Assembly (NCBI GenBank): GCA_022419385.1
Contig: JAJUBI010000002.1
Location: forward strand, 4,340,001 to 4,404,000
Direction: 5' to 3'
DNA from: Paraconiothyrium sp. Pb-2020
Lineage: Eukaryota > Ascomycota > Dothideomycetes > Pleosporales > Didymosphaeriaceae
Length of the DNA: 64,000 nucleotides
Shown here: piece by piece, positions 1 to 10,185 of the stretch
How positions within the stretch are numbered: position 1 is the stretch's first letter
How the letters are laid out: each line of letters opens with the position of its first letter
Position numbers and translations under genes: made by a program
Notes under the pieces: model-generated
What the model saw: only the letters and a program-made list of their open reading frames with translations
Databases searched by the model: none
Told to the model about the DNA's origin: nothing

Positions 1-872
1 TATCGCGCGCTTTGCACAACACTGACGCGACTCCCACCATACGCGCGCCCGGCGCAAAAGTCGTCCTCCGGTGACTCGTAGATGTCGTGGTCAACCAACA
101 GCACCATGGCGAATGCGTCGCTCGGCAACATCGCGATCGCCGCATCCAGAATGTCGTTGAGATTCAACTGCGCGGTGAAGGCGCCGTCCGGTGCGGGCCT
201 GGCGCGCACGCGCGTTGCGAGTTCGCCGTAGGAGAGCGCGACGTACTTCGGTACGCCGTTCACGGTTTGTACCGGTCGGCTCTTGGTTGCATTTGCCTCC
301 CAGGGTACCCAGCACAAGTCGATGGGGAGGGGTTTTACGTCCAGGCCGTGGTAGAAAGCGCGAAGGTACGCGATCGTTTCGTCGACACTCGGGCTTTGCA
401 GTGAGTTAGGCGCTGCAGACTTCGCACGTTCCTCTGTCCGCTGTTTCTTGCTGGGTGGCTCCCCAGGATCGAGGTTCGGCGTCGTCCAATTTTTCATGAA
501 GGCCAATTTTCCATCGATCCTCGGCGGCGCACCTACGTACAACGTTTTTCTCTTGGATGTCACCTTATTTCTGTACCCCTCGTGCAGCCAACTCCGGAAC
601 GACTGCGCTGGCTCATCGCCGTCAGGGTCGTAGTTCAAAGCATCGTGAGGGAGGACTAGGGGGCCGGGATATGTTTGGCTTTCCTTCTGGGCTTGTTTGT
701 CTAAAGAGGCGTTGGTGGAAGATTTGTTCCTGGCTGCTGGAGGCGCGCGGCCGGATATCGTAGTTGCTGCTATCCGGCTTCGTGGGTCTAGACGCTCGAA
801 GCCGGCTAGTTCAGCGAAAGGGGAGGGCTCGAAGAGGAGGGTGGTGTGGGGACAGGGTGTGGGCTTGGCCAT
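1..872 (-). CDS. Archaemetzincin-like metalloprotease, 3' end beyond window
   Basis: An open frame of about 290 codons starts at the ATG at 872 and is still open at base 1, so the C-terminal part is missing. The visible N-terminal part carries the fungal archaemetzincin (peptidase M54) layout as I recall it: an opening MAKPTPCPHTTLLFEPS, a PGPLVLP block, a SFRSWL...RNKVT segment, a VGAPP strand, a KKQR basic patch, then LNLNDILDAAIAMLP, a hydrophobic AMVLLVDHDIYE strand and YGGSRVSVV. The family's HExxHxxGxxH zinc site would lie downstream, outside the window, so catalysis cannot be confirmed. Members are soluble zinc-dependent aminopeptidase-like proteins. No intron is needed in the visible part. 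Several short ORFs on the other strand here are shadows. Confidence 0.6.
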   Translation of the reverse strand, partial: MAKPTPCPHTTLLFEPSPFAELAGFERLDPRSRIAATTISGRAPPAARNKSSTNASLDKQAQKESQTYPGPLVLPHDALNYDPDGDEPAQSFRSWLHEGYRNKVTSKRKTLYVGAPPRIDGKLAFMKNWTTPNLDPGEPPSKKQRTEERAKSAAPNSLQSPSVDETIAYLRAFYHGLDVKPLPIDLCWVPWEANATKSRPVQTVNGVPKYVALSYGELATRVRARPAPDGAFTAQLNLNDILDAAIAMLPSDAFAMVLLVDHDIYESPEDDFCAGRAYGGSRVSVVQSAR

Positions 873-1956
873 GGTATGAGCAGGGCCGTAGACGATGTTT
901 AATATCGAAAGTGATGAGTGAGTTACTAGGTATAGATAGTCCGCCAGCGTGGTGTAAGTGTTTTCGTGGAAGTGTGAGCCGACACGATCCTATCCTACTT
1001 TCTAGAACTCCGCTAGATTACACACCTGGGCGATGTTCGGCCAAACAGATTGGATATCAGGATGTTTATCTACGAAAAGTAGAACGAGGCGTAGTTGCTG
1101 CCTTACAAGCCCCTGCTCCGCCCCATGCGCTAGGCTCTCTGAGGGATGAGACGCCTGATTGGCTCATGACTCGCAAAACATTGCGTGCTAAATCGAACCT
1201 TCCATCTGTCTCGCGCAACGTGATAGCGGGTTCACCGACTGAGTGAGCGCCGAAATGGCTTCGCCGGCGTTGCTTCCGTATGAGCCAAAGGTAATGATGA
1301 TTGAGTGCCTCGCCGCGCTGCGACTCCCAGCTACTCTGCTTCAGCTCATTCAAGAAGCCCAATATGTTCCTAGCTCCCTTATGCTGCAAATTTACTCTAT
1401 CCTGCCCGAGTATAGAAGGGACACTTGCTGATCTTTTCATCCTCAGCACAGCTGTCATGCGCAACGATGGAAAAAGTGCGGGGTCGGTAAACCTTCTGTA
1501 GGAGAGTCATTATGCAAACCTGCTTCGCTGACAGGAATACGTGGATTCCTTCTCGATTGACTATCTCCAGCATACGTTTTGGCCTGGGCGATTTGGTAAG
1601 AAGACCACAAATATTAAGATGCCTTCATAGCTCTGGTATAGGGAACAGGATAAGGTTAGCTGTGGTGCTGCACTTATGAGGTACTTTAGCAATTTAAAAC
1701 ATCTATAAAAGAGCTTGTACAGGATAGCTCTGGAGGGACATTGCCATTAACCTGCAGAATAAAAGCCTAATACTGATTGTTACTCAAAACTATCGCTGAT
1801 CATAAGTCCGATGACCGGGACCAGAAGCACGAATGTTCCCTCAATTCCTGACAAATGAAAGAAAGATTCTAAGAGTCTTCACGACTTACCGGGGGGACGT
1901 ATCTTGAAGCCCTAACAGTAAATATACCATCGCGGTGATTCCAAGGACCCTGGCAC
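873..1956. other. Intergenic, no supported gene
   Basis: Holds the promoter of the archaemetzincin-like gene and the 3' flank of the first BTB-like gene. A 132-codon minus-strand frame at 1066-1464 has no recognisable motif and no intron/exon support. The 1500-1930 part is AT-rich and open-frame poor. Confidence 0.5.
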
Positions 1957-3125
1957 CTACTCGTCCTCTTCCGACAAGAGGTCGAAGAGGTTGGTTGTCT
2001 TCTTCTTCGCGATGGTCAGCTTCGCTTCCTGAACGCCTTTCTTGCTCTTCGAAACATTGCCAGCTGCAATTTTGTTCTCTTCGGTGTCTGTTTCGGTCTC
2101 CATCCGCCGTCCATCCTTCTTGATCTGCTCCCGCTCCCTGCGCTCCTTCTTGACCTTCTCTATGAAGCGAGTCTCTGCAAGCTTCATCGCGTGGTTCAGC
2201 ATAAGATTACTGAAGTCACCCAGAAAAGTGGTCCATTCAGCACTCAGCATCTTCTTCTTCTTTAACACGACCAAGTGATAGGCAAGTACATCTACCACTT
2301 CATCGCGACCGCTCTGTGTAGGCACAACCGCGTGGTCAAGTATGGTGCGCGCTTCGTCCGTGAGTGGGACTCGGAGAGTGGCGGTGTTCGGAATTGCAGC
2401 GGAGTCTTCATGAACTTCCAGTGTGGCTTGATACCTCAAAGCAAAGTGATCGATATATTGGCTCATGCCAAGAAGCTGCATGGCAACTGCGTCTGGTCAG
2501 CACGTTTGAAGTGGACAAGGCAAAGGGAATCTATTTACCTCGCAAGTCAAGAGAGTCTTTAAGATCTGCGTTGCTCATATTCGGCGAGATCTTCGCAAGG
2601 GATATTCGTAGCTCCGGTACAGTTACAGCACTCGTAGCCAGTGTGCAATTGCTTCGATAGCTTTAGCCTTGAAGTGGGGGTTGAGCGCATGGAACTCGGT
2701 TGACTCTGGATTCTGCACGAAGTGGTCTCGTAGAGCGGGCGATGCAACTACCATAGCGAGTTTTGGAGCCTCGTAGCGCCAGATTTTGGCTTCCTGGTTC
2801 TTCTTTGCTGTATAGTAATGAGCGTCCATAAGGCTATTTTGAGGTATGCGACTCACCTATGGGCACAAGAAAAGCGGCGCTTTTACCGCCTGCCAGCGCC
2901 TTTCGAGCGCTTAGCGACCAGTTCTTCAGGCTATTGCCGCCATTCATATTCTTTTGCTCCTCCAAAACCTTCGCAATCTGAACTTCGGGCGCGTCTTTGG
3001 AGTAATAGCTCTTCTCCAGTTTGATGTGCTTGCGTGTACCGCTCTGAGGTTTTCGAAGTTATTTAGGCCTTTCAGATCTATTCAGTATATATAGAGATAC
3101 TTACTGTCGTAAGCCACTTGCTCAT
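1957..3125 (-). CDS. BTB/POZ-like protein, paralogue A
   Basis: Five-exon model: 3125-3105, 3043-2857, 2807-2632, 2590-2539, 2486-1957; about 321 aa. Three introns have good GT-AG ends (donors GTAAGT, GTGAGT, GTAAAT). The fourth, 2631-2591, is only 41 nt with a weak GTGCTG donor and was inferred because the frame changes there; a one-base deletion is the alternative. The short first exon encodes MSKWLTT. A BTB-like core (hydrophobic strand, VVASPALRDHF, IAHWL, then LRVAMQLLGM) aligns by eye with the three neighbouring paralogues at 3831, 6101 and 8873. The C-terminus is a charged, Lys/Glu-rich helix ending in LFDLLSEEDE. BTB folds usually mediate dimerisation or Cullin-3 binding; no Kelch, BACK or zinc-finger partner domain is visible, so the role is unknown. 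Confidence 0.7.
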
Positions 3126-3830
3126 ATTTGGCTGCGTGTGTGTGGGTTTTTTTTAAAGCGTGCAGAAATGATGGACGAGTTGAGCGTCAGGATTTAGGTG
3201 GACAAGCGGTTTTATATAGCGGACTGTAAAGAAAGTCAACCAGGCATGCGCCATGTTCACGTTTCGGAGTGGTCCATTCACCTAACCCGACCTCGTGATG
3301 ACGTACCTAATCGTCCGGCTTGCTTCGTAATGCGTACTTACACAATTGTTGTTCTGTAACAGTCCAAGCAAGTTGCAACTGCAACGTCACTGTTGGCGAG
3401 ATATTGGTTACTCTCGATGTAATGAATCCTTATTTACATTTTACATTGCTGATTTAGCGTCTCGTTTCGCTTCAAAGTGAGTCTATGTGAAGTAATCCTT
3501 CAGACGGAGAATCTGCGTACACATCTAGGAACAGCAACTCGTTCAGCAATATCAAGCATGGCATATATAGCATATCTACTTCTGTGCGAGTAAAAGGCCT
3601 AGATTGGGTTTTTATGATCACACGTATATCTTGTTAAATTGGACTAACAATCCGTTTTGTGTTTGGTCAACGGCCGCGCGCAAGTGCCATAGATATCTCC
3701 ACAGCAACCCGCGGGCTCACGCGCATCTACACACCCCACCTGAACGACACCTATTCCTGGCCTCCACGATCAGCTCTTGCAGAAACATTCCGAGACACAC
3801 CCATACAGAATTACGAACGTCATTGCCGTC
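3126..3830. other. Intergenic between divergent BTB-like genes A and B
   Basis: About 700 bp shared upstream region of the divergent pair A (minus) and B (plus). It contains the TATA-like element of A. No other gene or repeat was recognised. Confidence 0.5.
3211..3220 (-). promoter_or_regulatory. TATA-like element of paralogue A
   Basis: On the minus strand the sequence reads GCTATATAAA, about 90 nt upstream of the inferred ATG at 3125. Position and match are those of a TATA box; not tested. Confidence 0.4.
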
Positions 3831-4556
3831 ATGACGCTCGAATTCACCGATGCTCAGAAGCACGCTCTTACGTGTTTTGGCAAGCCATATCCCACGGACC
3901 CAGACGTCCGCAACTGGCCCATCAAAGACCGCAATGATCTGTTCTTTAGTTACGACTTGATCACAATATTCATGGCAGCAAACACGGCCTTTGGCATTGT
4001 GTTTGGTGAGGTCTGCGTTGTGTCTAAGTACGCTCTTGCGGCTGTGTCGCAAACGTTTGCCGAGCATCTCCTCCAGAATCCGAAACTAGATACCTTCACT
4101 TTTGATGTTGGTCGCATGGACAATCTCTTGCAGCAAGAACATGAGAAGGCGCTCAACGCGTTGAACACCTGGCTGATCAATCTCTCCACGCCGAATATTA
4201 CCGATCTGCAAGCGCCCACGTTTTATTCTGAGGTCTCCCTACGTCATATCGCTCGCCAACTAGGCATGAGGTTTTATCTCACGGATCGTACCGACACTTT
4301 CATACGTGATGCGCAAACATATCCTCTCCAGCCATGGCAGATCACCGAGCTGCTCTACGCTAGCTCCATCGAAGTCAATGCTCCGTATCCGATTATTATG
4401 GAGGATGACCCGCTGCTGGGATATATTGCGCAGAAGATGAGTGAGAGAACGAACTCATTAAGGGACCATGAGAAGGAAGAGATGAACAAGTGGTTGGAGC
4501 AGGAGGAGAACAAGGCGTTGGCAATTGCGATGCGAAGGTTGGAGGAGGGGAGATAA
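3831..4556 (+). CDS. BTB/POZ-like protein, paralogue B
   Basis: Single-exon frame of 241 aa from the ATG at 3831 (MTLEFTDAQ); the frame is open upstream but without an earlier ATG. Order of features: variable N-terminus, hydrophobic VCVVSKYALAAVSQTFAEHLL (BTB-like strand/helix), ALNALNTWL, then LRHIARQLGM, and a charged coiled C-terminal helix (KEEMNKWLEQEENKALAIAMRRLEEG). These blocks occur in the same order and spacing in the paralogues at 1957, 6101 and 8873. It is shorter than C and D, lacks their PTMYGQ N-terminus and has no intron. No catalytic motif is visible. I infer a lineage-specific BTB-like family; function unknown. Confidence 0.7.
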   Translation: MTLEFTDAQKHALTCFGKPYPTDPDVRNWPIKDRNDLFFSYDLITIFMAANTAFGIVFGEVCVVSKYALAAVSQTFAEHLLQNPKLDTFTFDVGRMDNLLQQEHEKALNALNTWLINLSTPNITDLQAPTFYSEVSLRHIARQLGMRFYLTDRTDTFIRDAQTYPLQPWQITELLYASSIEVNAPYPIIMEDDPLLGYIAQKMSERTNSLRDHEKEEMNKWLEQEENKALAIAMRRLEEGR

Positions 4557-6100
4557 ATGGCCTCGCCGGAACAGGAAGGGAAGCTGCGATTGACTTAGTT
4601 ATTGGCATCGAAGATGAGAGCGGCTGCTTGTTGAAACCTACGTCACGATGCTTGGTCAAAGGCTTTGTGCGTGTGATGATTATTCTGAGGTAATACGGAG
4701 TGTATAGGTTCTGGCAACGCACTGTAGCTGTAGGGCTGCTAATTCATGACACATGCCTTTCGGTGTGCTTGGAGTCAGATATGCAGACAAATCATTGGAA
4801 ATTACTGCTCGCTACAACTTTCTAAAAGTGCCTCCGAACATTCATCAGGCAAGAAAAGACATTTCGACGTGGAAGTGCGAACCTAATTGAACAAGACCTT
4901 CATTACAATGCTTTTACGGTACATCTCTATCAAAGCGTATCATCGCCGTGTACCATCACAAACCGTCTGGTTTGTGAACAATATCATCAGTAATCTTATT
5001 CGAAGCCATTTGTAGAACAATCCAAAACGCTATCATATATCAAGGGGACAGATGAAAGCACTTGAGGTGGAGTTGCGCAAGTAGCATATATCACATTTTG
5101 ACACCAGAGTAGCCAAAAATGCTTTCGAAGCTCCTAGCTGCAGGCTCTCTCATAAGAAATGACCACATATTTGCAAGGCGTAAGTCCTAAATATGCGTTA
5201 TGACTTAACATACCATAAGATACAGAATCCTATATATTACCTGCTACCTGCTTTTTGCTGGTAGGCTAACAACCGACCATGCTATAGCACACCTTCTGCT
5301 AAGAGTGACTAGACTCTACTTTGACCGGTGGTAAGCATAGTTAGATACTTGAATCAACACTTGAAATCTTGGAACGTGGATTTTCTCGGTCTCCAAATTG
5401 ACTTGTACTGATATGTTATCTACTGAACAGAGATTTTGATGGCTTCTCTAGGTGTGTGTACAGATGTACAGTTTTATATAAGAGGTGGTAGACCTACGAT
5501 TGAAGCGTGCGGAACTCCCTGGTACTTATCCTGCCAGTCTGCAAGATTGGGCAGGGCCACCATAAAGAGGGAGTCAGGCAACCATTCGAGCGTGATCAAT
5601 AGTCACGTTGAATGCGAGTATGCGTCATAGAGTGGGTTCGATCATGGAGGCACTGCAGTACTCATCTGTTGTTCATCTCCGTTCTCAAGAGAAGCAGAGA
5701 ATAATCAATCAACAGAGACAGTGGCAGATCCTCACCCAATATTATAATCGGCACTTGGAGGTTATATATGTACTATTTGAGCATAGGGATGTATTGGAGA
5801 GGTCACAGAACTTCTGTTTCACTTCAGTATCATACCATGCTAATCACAAATTCGTAGAATTGAACCAAAATATCTGATTGACGAACTCTCGGATATACCT
5901 GAGAAGAAAATCTCCCTCAAACTGGCTCATGTATACGCTAAATAATGAAAGGTAAAGAGAAAACCAGTCATTGACCATGCTGATTGAAAAGGACAGGCGT
6001 CGCCATTGTTTTTGACAACTCAATCTGTGGCGAGATGCCTAGCCCTCCATGGTGTAAGGTCAAAAGCGGGCGTTCTAGGGGGAACCCGACGTTACTTGAC
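4557..6100. other. AT-rich gene-poor spacer
   Basis: About 1.5 kb between convergent genes B and C. It looks AT-rich and short-framed, with many TATA/ATAT runs, and no frame has recognisable protein motifs. It could hold an old, mutated element, but I see no terminal repeats or transposase motif. Confidence 0.45.
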
Positions 6101-7036
6101 TTAAACGCTCATGCCGTAGCCACCAGGACGACCGCCCCGTGCAGCCCGGAGATTCTCTTCAAATTTGTCTCTAGTCACCTTGGCCTTCCACTCATTCTCC
6201 TCTTGCTGTCGCTCCATCTTCTCCTTTCGCTTTTCCTCCGCCTTCTGCGCATGGACCACAGCGCGCTCATTCTCCATACGCTGGACAGCTGCCTCAATGT
6301 TAGGAAGCTTCTCACGCCAAGCGGTGTAAAGAGGGTCCTTTGAGAAGCGCTTGACGAACATAGCCAGGATGTTGAAATGGTCCGTGTACGTCATGACGCG
6401 GTTGTCAATGGCGTTGACGTTGTCGAAGCCAAGGCTAGCAATTGGTTCGTTGGATAGAGCGGCGTACCAGTAGTTGTACAAGTTGGTGACATAGAGCTTC
6501 ATGCCACAGGTATCCGCGACGAGGAGTAAGTCAATGTCGTCGACTAAAGTGGTGCGAGGCAGCTTATAGTGTGTATAAACCTTCATGACCGTGACTAGGT
6601 ACTTAGCCAGAGCCCGAAGAGCATCGCCCACTGCTGGCTGTGAGACGCCGAATTGGGTCATCTGCTTGCCTTCTGTTTCCACGAAGGTGTCGCGGGCCAC
6701 AGTGGAAGTAGCCACGAGAAGATTCAGCGGCATGTCGCCGACGACTTCATCGCCACAGACAAGTTCGACTAAAGGGCCCTCAAGAAGGGTCAGACGATAC
6801 GCGCGAGGCATCTTGCGCACATCCTCCTTGCCATCTAGAGTGCAGGCCCACTTATAGATCTCTACAAGCTCCTCTTCAGACGTCTTGCGAGGTTGCTTCG
6901 TATTGGACGTGGCATCGATCTCCTTGTTCTTCTTTGAAGCGACCTGTGCCTTGGGCTGGGTCTTCGACATCTGACCATACATGGTAGGAAGCTTCATGAC
7001 AGGGGCAGCGGGGACATTGGTGTTTCGTGAAGCCAT
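6101..7036 (-). CDS. BTB/POZ-like protein, paralogue C
   Basis: Uninterrupted frame of 311 aa from the ATG at 7036 (MASRNTNVPAAP). The frame is open further upstream, but this start gives an N-terminus matching paralogue D: both have a PV-hydrophobic-PTMYGQ block at about residues 12-22. A BTB-like core follows: LLEGPLVELVCG, LNLLVATSTVARDTF, LRALAKYL, IDLLLVADTCGM (about 84-180). A middle region with NVNAIDNRVM and a long Arg/Lys/Glu coiled helix (about 250-295) come next, then a Gly-rich end GGRPGGYGMSV. The intron that D has after the PTMYGQ block is absent here. It may act as a protein-interaction module; no enzymatic motif is seen. Confidence 0.75.
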   Translation of the reverse strand: MASRNTNVPAAPVMKLPTMYGQMSKTQPKAQVASKKNKEIDATSNTKQPRKTSEEELVEIYKWACTLDGKEDVRKMPRAYRLTLLEGPLVELVCGDEVVGDMPLNLLVATSTVARDTFVETEGKQMTQFGVSQPAVGDALRALAKYLVTVMKVYTHYKLPRTTLVDDIDLLLVADTCGMKLYVTNLYNYWYAALSNEPIASLGFDNVNAIDNRVMTYTDHFNILAMFVKRFSKDPLYTAWREKLPNIEAAVQRMENERAVVHAQKAEEKRKEKMERQQEENEWKAKVTRDKFEENLRAARGGRPGGYGMSV

Positions 7037-8872
7037 TGCTGATCTTGTCTTAGAAGTATCATATGGACAAAAATGACCGGTTGCGAGTGGTTGGATGAGT
7101 GTAACTTTGACAGTACAGAGTCCTGGAGATGATAGTTGGTAGGAGTGCTTTCTGGGTGGTGTTGGTTCTGGGTTTACCATTCGGGGCATTATGTGAGGGT
7201 AACATATAGGGGCAGAAGGTGTTCTCCTAGTAAGCATTGACCCGAAAGACAATGTGCAGTGAAAGACATAGTGCATGAAGCCCGAGAGGTAGTGAAAGAC
7301 GTTGTAAGGACACTTTGCCTTCAAGGTGACAATGCCCCGTAGACATTTCATACTCAATAGAAGAAGGAATACACCAGCATATCAACAGTGAACGTAGGTG
7401 TGTCAGCGTGGAGCAAGCAAGCAATAATAGCCACCTAATACACATCCTGAGCTTAAGCCAGACAAGTGAGTACCGCTTATCGCAGAGGCTTTCTCGTCGG
7501 ATGCCCAGATGTGTTTTGGGTACACAATTTTCGTTCGTGACAGTCAATTGGTGTGCGCTGCTATGACCGGCGTCGCTATGATCATGAGAAGGTCTGCGGA
7601 TTGTCAGCAACTTCTTGATCTGATGTATCGCGCAGGAACATATTATGTAGGTACCAGTAGATGAGCAAAGGATACCCATGGTTGAGATGATGTAGTCCTG
7701 TTGTAGCCACCATTTCTGCCCTGTATAGACATCACGGAAGGTGATCATGTTTTGAGAAGCCAATTACATACCGATGCCATCATAGATGTGGTTTTCTTAA
7801 GAACAGGAGCTATATCTCGGTAAGACCTTGGGAGGAAGGAGCACCTGACCTGTGTTCCTTCTACATACTGCGTTAATAAATATCTAAACATCAATATCTA
7901 GGCAACGTTAGCAATACTAGAGGCCTATTCACCTCCCAAGGGCAGCTTACATTTCATGCTTGTTGATGAGCTGCACACAATGATAAGGCGTGCAGCGCCA
8001 TTTGTGGGATATTTACCCTATAGGGTCGCATCTAAGCGCTATAAAGCTCCTTTAAATAAGCTACTCCTTAGTAGAATGCCTGTATCATGATTGTGCGTTT
8101 GTTATGATTGTATGTTTTTCACGATTGTACGTTTGTTGTGATTGTACGTTTGGTATGTGTATGATTGGAATCATCGTACGACTGGTATGATTCTACGTTG
8201 ATCATAACGCTCTGAGGATCCTCAAAGTAATTCGCTTACTCCTGAATCAGTCGGTCTTGGGAAGCTTACCGCTCCAATGCACCTTATCTTATATATACCA
8301 GTGATTAATCACTACAGCCTCATCATGTTGACTCGCTTTCAACACCCCCCGGGTTCCGCGCTACGGCACTTTCCTGTAATCTTGAGATGCCAAAACGGGA
8401 AATGCTCTTCATGCGCCTGGGTTCTCGTAAGGATTTCTCCACTTTAAGCCCTTCTGATGCTGAGAATATGGGGGAACCAGATTACGGCGAAAAGGGCGGC
8501 GCGTATTTGAGAGGTACGTTACAACATCCTCTTTTGAAACAATGAGGATAATACATGAAAGATACTTGTGGTTTCCCTCCTTTCATCGGGCACCCCTGGG
8601 TTGAAAGCCCAAACGCTGGAAGTTGAAAGCGTGCAAGTCCCGTGCAGGCGTTCACCTTCCTGTACGTCCGTGCGATCCTTTAGTGTCTTGGGATCATACT
8701 CTCCGCTCCATATAAACAGATGCGCCCTTGTCCAAACAGCCCTCTCACCCACGACAGAGGTTCTGATCAAGTCCACAAGCAACCTTGACTTCCGACTGGC
8801 CCGTACTCTGACCTCCAGTTTTTCCCTTCCTACATTTCGTTCTCACACTCGACCTCGAGGAAAAGGCACATC
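7037..8872. other. Intergenic between divergent paralogues C and D
   Basis: About 1.8 kb upstream of both C and D. It contains a 17-bp tandem repeat (8087-8154) and AT-rich stretches. A 178-codon minus-strand frame at 7227-7763 starts with TTG, not ATG, and has no recognisable motif. Confidence 0.5.
8087..8154. repeat. 17-bp tandem repeat, four copies
   Basis: Four adjoining 17-bp units, 8087-8103, 8104-8120, 8121-8137 and 8138-8154, follow the pattern RYGATTGTRYGTTTKTY with a few changes; degenerate pieces (ATGATTGGAAT) follow. It lies about 720 bp upstream of paralogue D. Confidence 0.8.
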
Positions 8873-10185
8873 ATGTTTGCTCCAACCCACAATACCGCGA
8901 CCAGCGGCAAGCCTACCGCGGCTCCGCCCGCTCCCGTCTTGACTTTTCCTACCATGTACGGCCAGCAGAACGGCAAAGTAAGTGCTATGCACCGTTCCAA
9001 GATGAGGTTCAAGATGACTGATGCGTTGCATCTCTAGGCGACCCCGAAGTTGGCCTCCAAGTCGAACGGCAAGGCGACTGAGAAGCCAACCACCCTCCTG
9101 AACCCAGTTCCTGTGATGTCCCCTGCCAGCGACAGTAGTAAAGCAAACGAGACCGTGGTTGTCCGGCTCGAGCATTTCGATGGCGAGGTCGTCCATAAGA
9201 GCACTTCCGTTCCAGTTCAGCAGCAGGATGACACCAAGCACATCAACCGGCCGGCGGTAAAGTTCTGGGAGCTTGCGAACAAGCCTCTCAACGAACGTCG
9301 AACCTTACTTGAAGGCCCTACGATCGATGTGACCTGTGGCAAGGCATTTTTCGCGGTCCCACTTCCTTTGCTGCTCGCAGTGTCTACTACAGCCTCTGAT
9401 AAGTACAACAAGCGGGAGCTCACAACCCTAGAAGTCGACCCGCTTCTCATCGCTGGGGTCACGCGTCTACTTGACTGGCTGCAAACTTCGGTAGCCCAAT
9501 ATCGTCCATATGGTCTGAAATCCGTTGGCTGTGACGCCTGTTCTCTTGCGACGGACATCGATGTCGTTCTCGCCGGTGAAGCTCTTGGGATGCACGCGAT
9601 GGTCGGGAAGTTAAATGGCTCAAGTTCACGAAGGTAGAGGACATCGGCCTGGATCGTCTCAAGGTTCTGGACGACCGCATCTCGGACAACTTCGTCTCAA
9701 CCATCGCTTTCATGGTCATCGATGACCAAGTTGCTCCATTTGTCGACGGCCAGATCAAGGAGCCTGCACGCACTCAACTGCTGGACTGGCTCTCGCAACT
9801 TCCGAAGATGCGGGCCCGCTTCTTTGCCAAAGTCGACAGAATGAAGCAGCAGCGCGCGAAGCAGGAGCAGTGGGACCAGAACAAGAAGCTCGCACGTCAG
9901 CTGCGCAAGAAGCAGCTTGCCCGTGACCGTGAGATGCGAGCCACGGCTGAGGCGAAGCTGGCCCGTGGTGGTATCAACATGCTAACGCCCAAAGAAGCAC
10001 GCATGCTGGGCCGTCCTGGCATGGGCGCTGGAAGAGCCGAAGCTTCGCCCTCGGTTTCTACTGCACGTGGACATGGCGGGGGCCTCCGGCCCCGGGTATA
10101 CTTGCTCGATGTTGATTTTGATTTCCTGGGGGCGTTCGCGGTGATGGTTCGATATGGCATGGTGGCGGGTGGTCTGGAATCCTGA
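8873..10185 (+). CDS. BTB/POZ-like protein, paralogue D, with a frame break
   Basis: Exon 1 is 8873-8977 (35 codons, MFAPTHNTATSG to MYGQQNGK); a 60-nt intron (GTAAGT...TCTCTAG) ends at 9037; exon 2 starts at 9038. The core carries LLEGPTIDVTCG, LPLLLAVSTTASD, LLDWL and VVLAGEALGM, colinear with paralogue C. Just after GEALGMHAMV (about 9605-9615) the frame shifts by -1: the original frame stops at 9637, while the next frame continues with coding-like sequence (KWLKFTKVEDIG, KVLDDRISDNF) and a long Lys/Arg/Gln helix to the TGA at 10185. The break falls at a GGG run, so an undercalled base is likely; real decay is possible. The last 40 codons are less convincing. Confidence 0.65.

Noticed and set aside
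1066..1464. 132-codon minus-strand frame as a gene
   Set aside because: No recognisable motif, no splice support, and no intact relative seen in the window.
4557..6100. Transposon remnant in the AT-rich spacer
   Set aside because: Composition fits, but there are no terminal repeats, target-site duplications or recognisable transposase motifs.
7227..7763. 178-codon minus-strand frame as a separate gene upstream of paralogue C
   Set aside because: It starts with TTG rather than ATG and shows only a chance-like mix of Cys, Ser and Leu. The similarity of its first residues to paralogue C does not extend.
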